A stretch of DNA of 64,000 bases from UBA6022 sp049295575 (GCA_049295575.1 JBAQQX010000002.1:372001-436000), one strand, 5' to 3'; positions 1 through 6,891 are shown, counted from the first letter of the stretch. The notes: generated from the sequence alone by a model not told the origin. Translations and numbers: made by a program.

Positions 1-52
1 CTATTTTTCCTACTCGAATATCTAATTTTGCAAAATCATCATATGTAACCAT
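1..52 (-). CDS. tRNA-binding-domain protein (CsaA / MetRS C-domain type), 5' end only
   Basis: Only the first 17 codons lie in the window, reading MVTYDDFAKLDIRVGKI. This matches the opening of the EMAP-II/Trbp111 tRNA-binding fold found in CsaA and at the C terminus of methionyl-tRNA synthetase, where a D-I-R-V-G motif begins the OB-fold that grips the outer corner of tRNA. An ATG this close to a -10 box suggests a free-standing small protein or a separately encoded subunit rather than the tail of a large synthetase. The rest lies outside the window, so length and partner cannot be judged. Confidence 0.6.
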   Translation of the reverse strand, partial: MVTYDDFAKLDIRVGKI

Positions 53-92
53 GGTTTTATTATAGCAAAAAGACCCCCGCGGAGATCCTGGA
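53..92 (-). promoter_or_regulatory. Leaderless extended -10 promoter with upstream hairpin
   Basis: On the minus strand an extended -10 (TGC-TATAAT, 59-64) lies six bases from the ATG at 52, so transcription should start at or next to the start codon and no Shine-Dalgarno is available. Just upstream is a G/C-rich hairpin ending in five T (about 66-90), the same kind of module as at about 938-975 and 8993-9030. Confidence 0.6.
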
Positions 93-156
93 TGCTTAGG
101 CTCGTGCTCGGCTTGCCCTAGCGGATCAGTATCGCGACAATTTAAGTTCGTAAGTA

Positions 157-486
157 CTAGTTTTTGCGTATTTTGTATGCAGCAATGCCATCAGCAATTA
201 GTACACCGATCAGTAAGATAATTAATATGCCATATGTATAATTGGCTGCAGTCCAATCATTTAATGCTTTTTTGTCATTTAGCATACAGCCTAGATCAGC
301 CTCGGCGATTAGACCGTATGGGCCGTGGCGAGCGGGTGCACATAAATGGGCCGTGCTCTTTGGCTTATTCGCAAGATTAATACTTAGATAAGATATATTA
401 GCACCGATTCCAATTACAGAAATGATAGCTATGAGGATAATAGTTCTAAGAGATGGTTTTTTCTTGTCGGCTCGTTTTCTTGTCAT
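157..486 (-). CDS. Small two-helix membrane protein, unknown
   Basis: A 109-residue protein with a basic N terminus (MTRKRADKKK), a membrane segment at about residues 13-35, a polar loop of about 40 residues holding two cysteines (LCAPAR and GCMLN), and a second membrane segment at about 80-102 ending in a short basic tail. The topology suggests both ends are cytoplasmic and the cysteine loop is outside. I chose the ATG at 486 rather than the upstream one at 513 because an extended -10 (TGT-TATCAT) on the minus strand ends six bases before 486, which leaves no room to transcribe the longer form. I do not recognise the family; a VKOR-like fold is not supported because there is no CXXC. Confidence 0.55.
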   Translation of the reverse strand: MTRKRADKKKPSLRTIILIAIISVIGIGANISYLSINLANKPKSTAHLCAPARHGPYGLIAEADLGCMLNDKKALNDWTAANYTYGILIILLIGVLIADGIAAYKIRKN

Positions 487-586
487 GACCTTATGATAAC
501 AAAAAGTCACCAAAATGGGACTTTCTCACGTACCCATACTCGGCAGCCCTAGTAGCTGAACTTGGAAATAGTTGGTCTGCAAACGA

Positions 587-925
587 TTAGTAGCTGGAGC
601 TGAAAAAATCGACACATAGAAATGCGGCTAATATAAGTATGACGTTAATAGTAGCTAGGAGTTTTACAGAGCCGGCCCATCGAGCTGACGTATGTTTTGT
701 CCGTCTGCTCCGAACTTGGATTGCATAAGATACCAGTAAAATGAAATTTAGTACATTTAAAAATATATAAAAGAGCGCGCTCGTCATGCCAGCAAACCAA
801 TTATTTTGCTGCAGGTCTGTGATGTATTGAATGAGCCAAACGAAGAACATGAAAATCTGGAGATTCAAGAACAACTGAAGTGTTATTAGTAGGGCGGGCG
901 TGTTAATGGGCTTGGTTTCGGTCAT
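587..925 (-). CDS. Small three-helix membrane protein, unknown
   Basis: A 112-residue protein with three hydrophobic segments at roughly residues 10-35, 44-72 and 86-108, joined by short loops; the second loop is basic (RSRRTKH). No catalytic motif is visible. The ATG at 925 follows an extended -10 (TGA-TATGAT) by six bases, so the mRNA is predicted to be leaderless. It has the same strand and style as the 109-residue membrane protein downstream, but about 100 bases separate them and each has its own promoter, so they are probably not one operon. Confidence 0.55.
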   Translation of the reverse strand: MTETKPINTPALLITLQLFLNLQIFMFFVWLIQYITDLQQNNWFAGMTSALFYIFLNVLNFILLVSYAIQVRSRRTKHTSARWAGSVKLLATINVILILAAFLCVDFFSSSY

Positions 926-931
926 GGCTAT

Positions 932-984
932 ATCATATCAAACAAAAAGACCTCCGTAGAGATCTTTTATCATTGTGCTTATGC
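932..984. repeat. Hairpin-plus-promoter module, copy 2 (paired with about 8987-9035)
   Basis: The hairpin AAAGACCTC/GAGATCTTT followed by ATCATTGTGCTT recurs almost unchanged at about 9003-9040, and the hairpin part recurs at 66-90. In each case it lies directly upstream of a minus-strand leaderless gene (925, 8980 and 52). It looks like a bidirectional terminator fused to an extended -10 promoter. Confidence 0.55.
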
Positions 985-995
985 TTGGCAGGGGC
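985..995. other. Candidate left attachment core (match to tRNA-Trp 3' end)
   Basis: TTGGCAGGGGC is identical to 34512-34522, which is the CCA end and acceptor strand of the tRNA-Trp gene read on the plus strand. If it is the second junction of the element carried with the serine recombinase, the element would span about 985-34522. Eleven bases is a short match and the flanks diverge, so this is a hypothesis. Confidence 0.3.
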
Positions 996-1052
996 TCCGG
1001 GACGATTACCGAACCTATTGTGGTATAGCTAGTTTTTCTAAGGGGGACTTTG

Positions 1053-1499
1053 ATGCTTAGCCTACGAAACTCGCAATTATACGACCAGACAAATTTCTAT
1101 GATGCATTTATGCGTGATCTGCGCCGTGCTCATTCGCGAGTTATCATAGAGAGTCCTTTTATCACCGAAAAACGCATGATGACACTCTTGCCTATTCTTC
1201 GACAGCTTCGAAAAAGAGATGTGCGCATCATTGTTAACACTAAGCCGTTCGAAGAGCACGAGCTAGTCTATAGAAATCAAGCTGTCTGGGTGGTTGGCGT
1301 AATGCAAGAACTGGGCATTGAGGTTTTGATGACTGGCGGACACCACCGGAAGTTGGCGGTCATCGATGACGATATCCTATGGGAGGGAAGTCTTAATATT
1401 CTGTCACAAAATGATAGTTGTGAGTTGATGCGCCGCATACGCTCAGCGGAACTGGTCGATGAGATAGTTCGCTTTACGGGTATCAAGAAATGGTGTTGA
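1053..1499 (+). CDS. Phospholipase D-like protein with one HKD motif
   Basis: A 148-residue protein with one PLD-superfamily domain. The strand-helix start (about residues 26-60, RVIIESPFIT) is followed by the catalytic H-x-K-x4-D motif, H98-K100-D105 in HHRKLAVIDD, and the usual GSLNILS stretch at about 112-118. PLD enzymes attack phosphodiesters through the HKD histidine and need two motifs, so this one must dimerise, as Nuc-type nucleases and PLD-type restriction nucleases do. Substrate (nucleic acid or lipid) cannot be told from sequence. The ATG at 1053 has an AAGGGGG Shine-Dalgarno; the TTG three bases upstream is a poorer choice. The next gene starts four bases after the stop, so the two are likely co-transcribed. 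Confidence 0.7.
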   Translation: MLSLRNSQLYDQTNFYDAFMRDLRRAHSRVIIESPFITEKRMMTLLPILRQLRKRDVRIIVNTKPFEEHELVYRNQAVWVVGVMQELGIEVLMTGGHHRKLAVIDDDILWEGSLNILSQNDSCELMRRIRSAELVDEIVRFTGIKKWC

Positions 1500-1503
1500 T
1501 GAT

Positions 1504-1998
1504 ATGATTATAGCAATGGAATTAGTAGCGTTAATCGTAGGTGTTGTGTTGGGCTGGTTTGTATTTATACGATCAGTCGACTGGCTGCTGATCATTTTCT
1601 ACTATGCCCTATTCAGCTCAAAGAAGGACTTTAAGACACTATATACCTCGGCTGATGATGAAACTACCTATTTATTCGTCAGGGATCGAGTTAAAAATAT
1701 CGAGAGTTACGCCGATTACCTACGTCTTCACGAAACGGCGCTACCTTCTTCGTTTAAACGATTCCATCGCTACTACAGAAACGTAGTAAAGTTATTACTG
1801 ACTCGTGTTGCGCCGCTTGTCTTATTACCTACAATTATATTTTGGAATCGATGGGATTTATATTTACTTGGCGTATCGATTTCATTGTTCGCGCTCGTCG
1901 CTTACAAAACGTTGATCAAGAGATATCGTGTCGGATACTATCAGCGATTGATAGTATCTGCGGTACTTAAGGACTTTCTTAAGACTACCAAGAAATAA
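1504..1998 (+). CDS. Membrane protein partnered with the PLD-like protein, unknown
   Basis: A 164-residue protein. An N-terminal hydrophobic stretch covers about residues 2-37 (one long or two short helices). A polar segment of about 60 residues rich in Y, R and D follows, then two more helices at about 98-113 and 118-137, and a basic C terminus. No known motif was found. It begins four bases downstream of the PLD-like gene and probably shares its mRNA, so it may anchor or control that enzyme at the membrane; that is inference from position only. Confidence 0.5.
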   Translation: MIIAMELVALIVGVVLGWFVFIRSVDWLLIIFYYALFSSKKDFKTLYTSADDETTYLFVRDRVKNIESYADYLRLHETALPSSFKRFHRYYRNVVKLLLTRVAPLVLLPTIIFWNRWDLYLLGVSISLFALVAYKTLIKRYRVGYYQRLIVSAVLKDFLKTTKK

Positions 1999-2097
1999 GG
2001 GGTATATGCTCTCTGGGTTACTTAGGTGATTTACACCTTCCCATTTCCATGGTGTAGAGAAATTATTTTTGATTCTTTTATTTGGTATGCTTAATAC

Positions 2098-2511
2098 ATG
2101 AATGTTTCAAACAAAAAAGAATGGTATAGGAATCTAGACATCTCCTCAAAAGGCGTGCCGACGGGCATTGATCAGGTTGATGGCGCGCAGCCCACGGGTA
2201 TTTGTTACTGCATTATTAGCAATAACGGAGTTGTTGAACGAGTCGATGTCTACAAGGATAATCAAAAAGTTCACTATAAGGAATTCGGATACGACAGCTT
2301 AGGTCGAGTAGTTGAAAATGCCATGTACTCTCCCGATGGTAGTGGTGGTTGGCATATTATAGATGATATCTGGTATTACGAATATGATTCCGAAACCGGA
2401 CTTCGCACCAAGAAAACAATAAGAATGCCTGGTACTTCAACAGCACATGAAATCCTATACGACGAAGAGGGTGATAGGATTAGCGAGAAAACCATAACTT
2501 TCAATGATTAG
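2098..2511 (+). CDS. Hypothetical protein with YD/RHS-like strands
   Basis: A 137-residue soluble protein rich in tyrosine, aspartate and glycine. Three stretches (YDSLGRVVE, YDSETGLRTKK, YDEEGDRISEK) follow the Y-D-x-x-G-R/D pattern of YD repeats seen in RHS and wall-associated proteins, suggesting a small beta-sheet protein made of a few such hairpins. No signal peptide and no toxin domain are present. The ATG follows an extended -10 (TGG-TATGCT) by six bases, so it should be leaderless. It could be a fragment of a larger RHS protein, but it has its own promoter and stop and stands alone. Confidence 0.5.
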   Translation: MNVSNKKEWYRNLDISSKGVPTGIDQVDGAQPTGICYCIISNNGVVERVDVYKDNQKVHYKEFGYDSLGRVVENAMYSPDGSGGWHIIDDIWYYEYDSETGLRTKKTIRMPGTSTAHEILYDEEGDRISEKTITFND

Positions 2512-2604
2512 CTCAGTTCAGTTCTGATTTTATACAATACGCCGTACCGCATTTTGCTATATATAGAGACTATCATTCACGTATACATCATTAGAAGTTG
2601 AAAC

Positions 2605-2630
2605 CCCCGCTCTCCTTTCGGGAGGCGGGG
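2605..2630. terminator. GC-rich hairpin between convergent genes
   Basis: CCCCGCTCTCC and GGGAGGCGGGG pair around a TTTC loop, with a short T-run on the minus-strand side. It sits between the convergent genes ending at 2511 and 2783 and could stop transcription from either side. About 270 bases separate the two genes; nothing else is visible there. Confidence 0.6.
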
Positions 2631-2782
2631 CCTTCGACCACAGGGTGCAGCAGGTGGGAAAAAGTTTTCATCAAATCAGGGTGAGATAGAGCGATGGAGA
2701 GATATTTTGGCTGTGCCTTATCAAGAGTATCTGTTAAGTAAATGAGACTGAGGAGTTACACCGATACCGCCGCAGCTTTCAT

Positions 2783-3958
2783 TTACTTATTCATCTCACT
2801 GAAATAGTAATGCCAAGCAGGAAGTTCTAGTCCAAAGAACTTCTCAGGTGATTCCTCATAAAGTTCCTTGATTTCAGAAATTTTCATCCACTTAGCATCT
2901 TTTGCCTCACTGAGTTGCGAAACTGGCTCGCCAGGCTCAACCTCACATATGAATACAAAGCCAATCCAAGGCTTACCATTCTTTAATTGTTGTGTACAGC
3001 AATAAGGCCGAAAACCTATAATACCGTCATCCTTACCTGCATTTAATAACGGGGTGCGCACATCCTGTCTAATAGTTTTAAGCGTCAAACCCGCTTCTTC
3101 TTTAATCTCACGTGCTAGAGTATCGTGTACATCCTCAAAAGGCTTATCAAGAACACCCGCAGGAAATTCCAACGTCCCAGAATATACGGGGTCAGCATGC
3201 GGCTTCCAACGAGTTTGCATGAGAATTTCTTTTTCGCCGTTTTGATTTCGCTCGATGATCGCCCCGCAGTATGGAATTGCCATCGTATAAGGCTCGTGAG
3301 CCTGCTTTGTGCCGATGAAGCGGATTAGATTATGCACGCCTTTGGCACGGTCTTTATATGTCTCACCCTTGTCATCTAAAAGATTAGTGTCAAAGTAACG
3401 AGTAAAGGCACGGGTAGTATCAATGCTGAAATAACGCTTTGCGGTTTTATCAATTTGGAAGTAGTCAGACTCGATCATTTTACCTGTGTTGTACTCTGGG
3501 TCGTGTACAGAATTTACAAAGAAAGCGAAGACACCACCTGGTTTAAGCACTCGCTGCACTTCACCTTGCAAACGCACTGTTGTCTCATAATCAAAATAAT
3601 GCAACGACAAGTGGGCATAGACGACATCAAAAGCTTCATTCTCAAAAGGCAACTCATTACGCAAATCAACTCTCTGGATTGAAATATGTTGCTTTATCTC
3701 GTCCAACACCCCAGTTAGGTTTTCCCTTAACGAGTCTTCTTCTAGGTCCGTACTAACAACCTCATAACCTTGTTCAGCAAAATAACGAGTGTCTTGACCA
3801 ATGCCAGCTCCAAGATCCAGAACTTTAGCTCCTTTTGGGAAATAGGCAATCGCAGTTTCAGCGAAGATTGAGGGCTTACTAGACCAGTCTCTGGTTTTAT
3901 AGTCTTGGTGTAAGGCTGACCAGATTTGGTCTTTATTATTATCAGATGATTCTTTCAT
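2783..3958 (-). CDS. Fusion of SAM methyltransferase and Nudix hydrolase
   Basis: A 391-residue protein with two enzyme domains. Residues about 20-150 form a class I SAM-dependent methyltransferase: motif I VLDLGAGIGQ at 46-55, the acidic end of strand 2 at D71, and FDVVYAHLSLHYF as motif IV/V. After a linker region of unknown role (about 150-215), residues about 225-385 form a Nudix domain whose box reads G-x6-E-x7-REIKEEAGL, one residue longer than the standard G-x5-E. Nudix enzymes cleave nucleoside diphosphates linked to another group. I do not know this fusion from a named pathway. The start fits a leaderless extended -10 (TGT-TATGAT). It stands alone, convergent with the gene at 2098-2511. 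Confidence 0.8.
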   Translation of the reverse strand: MKESSDNNKDQIWSALHQDYKTRDWSSKPSIFAETAIAYFPKGAKVLDLGAGIGQDTRYFAEQGYEVVSTDLEEDSLRENLTGVLDEIKQHISIQRVDLRNELPFENEAFDVVYAHLSLHYFDYETTVRLQGEVQRVLKPGGVFAFFVNSVHDPEYNTGKMIESDYFQIDKTAKRYFSIDTTRAFTRYFDTNLLDDKGETYKDRAKGVHNLIRFIGTKQAHEPYTMAIPYCGAIIERNQNGEKEILMQTRWKPHADPVYSGTLEFPAGVLDKPFEDVHDTLAREIKEEAGLTLKTIRQDVRTPLLNAGKDDGIIGFRPYCCTQQLKNGKPWIGFVFICEVEPGEPVSQLSEAKDAKWMKISEIKELYEESPEKFFGLELPAWHYYFSEMNK

Positions 3959-4157
3959 TCTTCTATCATAACAAAGCGTACGACCAAATGGGATTCCAAC
4001 TTTCCTACAGGGTTAGTTATAAAACAAAAACACATCTTTCGACGTACTTTATCTGTTATAAATTCTTGGTGCGGGGTTAGGGTGTGGGCACTTTCGCTCT
4101 CGTGACGACTATCGACCCTCGTTCGGTGCTGCCATGATGCCGGACAGCTTCAATCAT

Positions 4158-4334
4158 CTATGGCATTTCCCTCCCGTAGCCATGCAAGGATTGCCATGCA
4201 TACTTGAACTGACTCGCGAGATGTTCAACAAGATGATCGAGAGTCTGCGGCTCGCGAAGCGCCGCTACTAGCGGCTCAACATCAATCACGCTCAACTCAA
4301 CGTTCGGTACTTCATTGGCGCTAGTGGACGATTT
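4158..4334 (-). pseudogene. Short open frame, probably a gene remnant
   Basis: The frame ends in a protein-like stretch (VEPLVAALREPQTLDHLVEHL, then ASQFKYAWQSLHGYG), but its only ATG, at 4379, lies inside the terminator hairpin of the upstream gene. A copy of the dispersed repeat (4320-4342) sits between that hairpin and the coding-like part. This looks like the 3' piece of a gene cut by rearrangement, although a GTG start within it is possible. The rest of 3959-4403 contains no other gene. Confidence 0.25.
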
Positions 4335-4344
4335 TAGACATGAA

Positions 4345-4377
4345 GAGCCCGCTGCGTTGTCGCAACGGAGCGGGCTC
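4345..4377 (-). terminator. Hairpin after the 4404-4874 gene
   Basis: Perfect arms GAGCCCGCT/AGCGGGCTC enclose an inner GTTG/CAAC stem. It starts 27 bases after the stop of the minus-strand gene. There is no long T-run. Confidence 0.55.
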
Positions 4378-4403
4378 AACGTTGCTTTGCAGCGGGTAAT
4401 GGG

Positions 4404-4874
4404 TTACTTCTCCTGCTCTAGCGCCACCGTCAGTATTTGACCTCTCAAGCCATTCAAGATGATTGCGGGGAGGCTGCTGCCTGACTGAGCTTTCCCGATG
4501 AGGAATCGCGGTTCGATCACCCGATTATGATCAATGCAGAGTCTCGGCGTCGCTATCCTGGAGATTGGGCTAACGTACAAAGATAGTGCATCCTCGAGCA
4601 TAATCCGAGTGTCGCCATCTTCTAGGAAGTTGGTAATGACTTCGGGACTTGTGTTCCGATCAAACAGCTCCTGGCGAATGTGTCGCTTCAGTAGCCCGAG
4701 TTCATTGTTGGTGAAACTTCTGAGCTGCACGAAGATCGACTTCGTCCGCTCATCAAAGTCATTAACATACAGCTTTCTGCCCGATTGTAGCGTGATAATA
4801 ATCACGCTTTTCTTTTCGTACGGATTGCGCTGGTGTAGCTCGGTGACGGTCTGCTGAATGAGCAAAAGGGACAT
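4404..4874 (-). CDS. Orphan cytoplasmic protein, unknown
   Basis: A 156-residue protein without membrane segments. It opens with a helix (SLLLIQQTVTELHQRN), then shows alternating beta-strand stretches (KSVIIITLQSGRKLYVNDFD, SIFVQLRSF) and a helical acidic middle, ending in hydrophobic strands (LPAIILNGLRGQILTVALEQ). I recognise no family. It has a textbook promoter (TTGACA, 17 bp, TATTAT), an AGGAG Shine-Dalgarno before the ATG and its own hairpin terminator, so it is a self-contained unit. The upstream gene at 5089 is divergent, and the two promoters share an ATTGACAC sequence at the -35. Confidence 0.5.
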   Translation of the reverse strand: MSLLLIQQTVTELHQRNPYEKKSVIIITLQSGRKLYVNDFDERTKSIFVQLRSFTNNELGLLKRHIRQELFDRNTSPEVITNFLEDGDTRIMLEDALSLYVSPISRIATPRLCIDHNRVIEPRFLIGKAQSGSSLPAIILNGLRGQILTVALEQEK

Positions 4875-4911
4875 GATTCTCCTACGTTGGATGGTGGAAA
4901 AACTTATACTT

Positions 4912-4940
4912 ATAATAGAACGAAATAACTATAGTGTCAA
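4912..4940 (-). promoter_or_regulatory. Consensus promoter for the 4404-4874 gene
   Basis: The minus strand has TTGACA at 4940-4935, a 17-bp spacer and TATTAT at 4917-4912. A copy of the dispersed repeat (4952-4970) abuts the upstream side of the -35. Confidence 0.75.
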
Positions 4941-5003
4941 TAGTGGGGTTAGTGGATGTGTTTAGGATAATATGCATGCCATTTCCAAGCTAAGAACATC
5001 CTG

Positions 5004-5039
5004 GTGTCTATTGACACAGTAACATTTTAGTTTTAAAAT
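5004..5039 (+). promoter_or_regulatory. Consensus promoter with palindrome over the -35
   Basis: TTGACA at 5011-5016, 17 bp, then TAAAAT at 5034-5039. The inverted repeat GTGTC-TATT-GACAC (5004-5017) covers the -35 and could be an operator; the divergent promoter carries a related CTATTGACAC. Confidence 0.7.
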
Positions 5040-5088
5040 ATTAAACGATGCACAGTCCCGTGCTCATCCATCCAACGGAGGTACTTTG

Positions 5089-5382
5089 ATGATCGTCGCT
5101 GGTGATCGTAGCCGATGCTACGGACTTGAAAACCTACAGCGCGTTAAGATCAGCCTGAGCGAGCGCCCCATAGCAATGCCCCAACTGCCCGAAGGACACC
5201 ACCTTTTCGCAATCTATGACCGTCTTTCCGGAGAACAAGTTGTCCTCTGTGAGACTGTCGAAGATGTCCAGCAGCTGTGGGATGGCTACAACAGGGGCGG
5301 CCTCATCACTCTGGCATTCCACTCAACCAATGATGAAGTGGGCTGCATCGGGACTATCACTATCCCCGGTCTCGGACAGTAA
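5089..5382 (+). CDS. Orphan small protein, unknown
   Basis: A 97-residue soluble protein with no membrane segment or known motif. The C-terminal half alternates short strands and a helix (HHLFAIYDRLSGEQVVLCETVEDVQQLW), suggesting a small alpha/beta fold. The start at 5089 follows the leader CATCCAACGGAGGTACTTTG, whose GGAGG is a strong ribosome site; the 4874 and 7467 genes have similar leaders (CATCC, then AACG or ACAACA, then AGGAG). Strong promoter, strong ribosome site and a good terminator point to high expression. The gene stands alone. Confidence 0.5.
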   Translation: MIVAGDRSRCYGLENLQRVKISLSERPIAMPQLPEGHHLFAIYDRLSGEQVVLCETVEDVQQLWDGYNRGGLITLAFHSTNDEVGCIGTITIPGLGQ

Positions 5383-5410
5383 CCGCAATTCGCCCCGTCT
5401 CGAAGTAGAG

Positions 5411-5440
5411 CCCTGCTCCTTCGGGAGCGGGGTTTTACTT
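5411..5440 (+). terminator. Intrinsic terminator after the 5089 gene
   Basis: CCCTGCTCC-ttc-GGGAGCGGGG followed by TTTTACTTTTT. A strong stem with a T-run 28 bases after the stop. Confidence 0.8.
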
Positions 5441-5471
5441 TTTCAAATTTATACATCTTCTAAAACAAAAT

Positions 5472-5489
5472 GGCTTCGAAAACGAAGCC
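5472..5489. terminator. Small hairpin GGCTTCG/CGAAGCC
   Basis: A seven-base perfect stem with an AAAA loop, flanked by AAAA and TTTAAT, so it could terminate on either strand. It sits just before the tRNA-like remnant. Confidence 0.5.
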
Positions 5490-5511
5490 TTTAATCATAA
5501 TCATTTTGGCT

Positions 5512-5583
5512 GGGAAGACGGGGCTCGAACGACAGGCATTAACTCCTCTTGATCGAAAGGCCAATTACATACCAGCTGAGGCT
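5512..5583 (-). pseudogene. Degenerate tRNA-like remnant
   Basis: Read on the minus strand, this stretch has a D-arm-like CAGCTGGTATGTAATTGG, an anticodon-like stem CCTTT/AGAGG around a GATC-containing loop, and the T-loop signature GTTCGAGC. The acceptor strands and the T-stem do not pair, so it should not fold as a working tRNA. It may mark an old attachment site or a decayed tRNA carried by a mobile element. A chance likeness cannot be excluded. Confidence 0.35.
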
Positions 5584-5651
5584 CACGATAATTGATTTAT
5601 ATAATAAAATGTTATTATATACTTGTTCACGACCAAGGGAGAGTGATTAGA

Positions 5652-6140
5652 ATGTCCAAACGGATTGGACTTGATGTCGGAGGCGTCATCATTGATGCAA
5701 TCGGCAACGACGGCACCGACACCGATCTTCGTGGAGATAACTTCATGAAGACCACGCCAGTTGCTGGTACCTACGACGCCGTGAAGCAGCTCGTCGAGTG
5801 GTATGGCTCGGATAACGTCTTTATCGTTTCCAAGTGCGGAGAAGTCATCGAAGATAAGACACGTCAGTGGCTCGCCGGCAACGACTTCTACGGCTACACC
5901 GGCTTCAACCCCGAGAACCTCATCTTCTGTCGAACACGAGCCGAGAAGGCTCCAATTGTACAGGAACTGGAGCTCACGGACTTCGTCGACGACCACACGG
6001 ATGTCCTGGAATACATGCAGGACATCGTAGACAATCGCTACCTCTTTGGCCCACAGGCTGATGGGACTCAGAACACCGACGGTCTTATTGTCGTCAACAC
6101 ATGGGAAGAAACGCTTGCGTTCATCTTCCAAGAGGTTTAA
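5652..6140 (+). CDS. HAD-superfamily hydrolase-like protein
   Basis: A 162-residue protein. It opens with the HAD motif I region IGLDVGGVIID (nucleophile D8; the usual second Asp is Gly, as in many DxGGV HAD proteins). VFIVSKCG, about residues 57-64, fits motif II (the S/T after a strand), a lysine follows in the region RAEKAPIV, and FVDDHTDV (about 115-122) is the motif IV acidic pair that binds magnesium. HAD enzymes form an aspartyl-phosphate and usually remove phosphate. It is short, with little room for a cap domain. The ATG at 5652 is preceded by AAGGGAGAG; an earlier ATG at 5592 lies over the promoter. The gene has its own terminator. Confidence 0.7.
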   Translation: MSKRIGLDVGGVIIDAIGNDGTDTDLRGDNFMKTTPVAGTYDAVKQLVEWYGSDNVFIVSKCGEVIEDKTRQWLAGNDFYGYTGFNPENLIFCRTRAEKAPIVQELELTDFVDDHTDVLEYMQDIVDNRYLFGPQADGTQNTDGLIVVNTWEETLAFIFQEV

Positions 6141-6169
6141 CGCTTCGCCCATCCATCTCAAGATTAAGG

Positions 6170-6212
6170 AAATAATCCTCCTGATCGAAAGGTTGGATGG
6201 GTTATTTCTTTT
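6170..6212 (+). terminator. Terminator after the HAD gene
   Basis: AAATAAtCC and GGATGGGTTATTT pair around TCCTGATCGAAAGGT, followed by TCTTTT. It begins 30 bases after the stop. Confidence 0.6.
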
Positions 6213-6263
6213 AGAGGATTATATAAAACCTTACTGACATGAATGTATTGCTAAAGCAGAGCA

Positions 6264-6572
6264 TTAACGATAGAGCTTAACTACTGCATCTGTTAGCTCT
6301 TGCTGAGCTAACGTTCCCCATGTTTCTCGAGGCAGTGCAATCTGCACCTGGACATGCCAGTCTCGGAGCGTAAGCTGTGTATTGAAGACATCATCTGGGC
6401 GTTCGTATTGCATAATCAAAGCTGTAATTTCAGCACCCACTCGAGTCGCATCATTAAAATCAGCTACATTAATGACGAACTGAAGCAAATCGAATCCATT
6501 GTCACCAGAAGCGATTATTGACCACCCCTGCTTGTCGCTTCTCGTTGGTTTATTCACATTGTTAGAACTCAT
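6264..6572 (-). CDS. Possible pterin-4a-carbinolamine-dehydratase-fold protein
   Basis: A 102-residue protein. After a polar N terminus it reads FDLLQFVINVADFNDATRVG, AEITALIM, then WHVQVQIALPRETWGTLAQQELTDAVVKL, which follows the helix-strand pattern of pterin-4a-carbinolamine dehydratase (helix with a conserved AE, strand VxVxL, G-x-L-T/A-x-x-D). The catalytic HHPD motif is missing: MQYERPDD stands there, so it is probably not an active dehydratase. I chose the ATG at 6572 because the longer frame would overlap the upstream gene. The 6592-6891 gene lies just upstream on the same strand, so the two are likely co-transcribed. Confidence 0.4.
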   Translation of the reverse strand: MSSNNVNKPTRSDKQGWSIIASGDNGFDLLQFVINVADFNDATRVGAEITALIMQYERPDDVFNTQLTLRDWHVQVQIALPRETWGTLAQQELTDAVVKLYR

Positions 6573-6591
6573 ATGTTTAGAGCTTTTGATA

Positions 6592-6891
6592 TCACACTTC
6601 AAGTGAGTCGGGTGGTTGAATAGTGTCGTTGAGGGCGACCGATCCAAGTTCTTGGCTTGCTGCAGCTAATTCCCGGTTAGTCTCGGCAATTCCCTCTTCA
6701 ATCATCTGAACCATCACATCTGAGTCGGGGTAAGAATATTCTCCGTCTGGTATAAGTTGTGGGATTGCCTCCTGCTGTCCAGGAAGGTGTCCAGGGAAAT
6801 ACCATCCTGAAGCATCGGGATCGTTCCTCGGATCATAAGTATCTGGCTGAGTGATTTTTTCAATAAAGGATTCAATTCTTCGTTTTAACAT
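6592..6891 (-). CDS. Orphan small acidic protein, unknown
   Basis: A 99-residue soluble protein. The first 20 residues are basic and helical (MLKRRIESFIEKITQ), the middle is rich in P, D and G, and the last 35 residues are an acidic helix followed by a loose tail. No family recognised. The -10 TATAAT (6898-6903 on the minus strand, extended by TGA) ends six bases before the ATG, so the transcript is predicted to be leaderless. It is first in a probable two-gene unit with the pterin-dehydratase-like gene 19 bases downstream. Confidence 0.45.
   Translation of the reverse strand: MLKRRIESFIEKITQPDTYDPRNDPDASGWYFPGHLPGQQEAIPQLIPDGEYSYPDSDVMVQMIEEGIAETNRELAAASQELGSVALNDTIQPPDSLEV

Noticed and set aside
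4158..4379. Complete gene starting at the ATG 4379
   Set aside because: That ATG lies in the terminator hairpin of the neighbouring gene and has no promoter; kept only as a low-confidence remnant.
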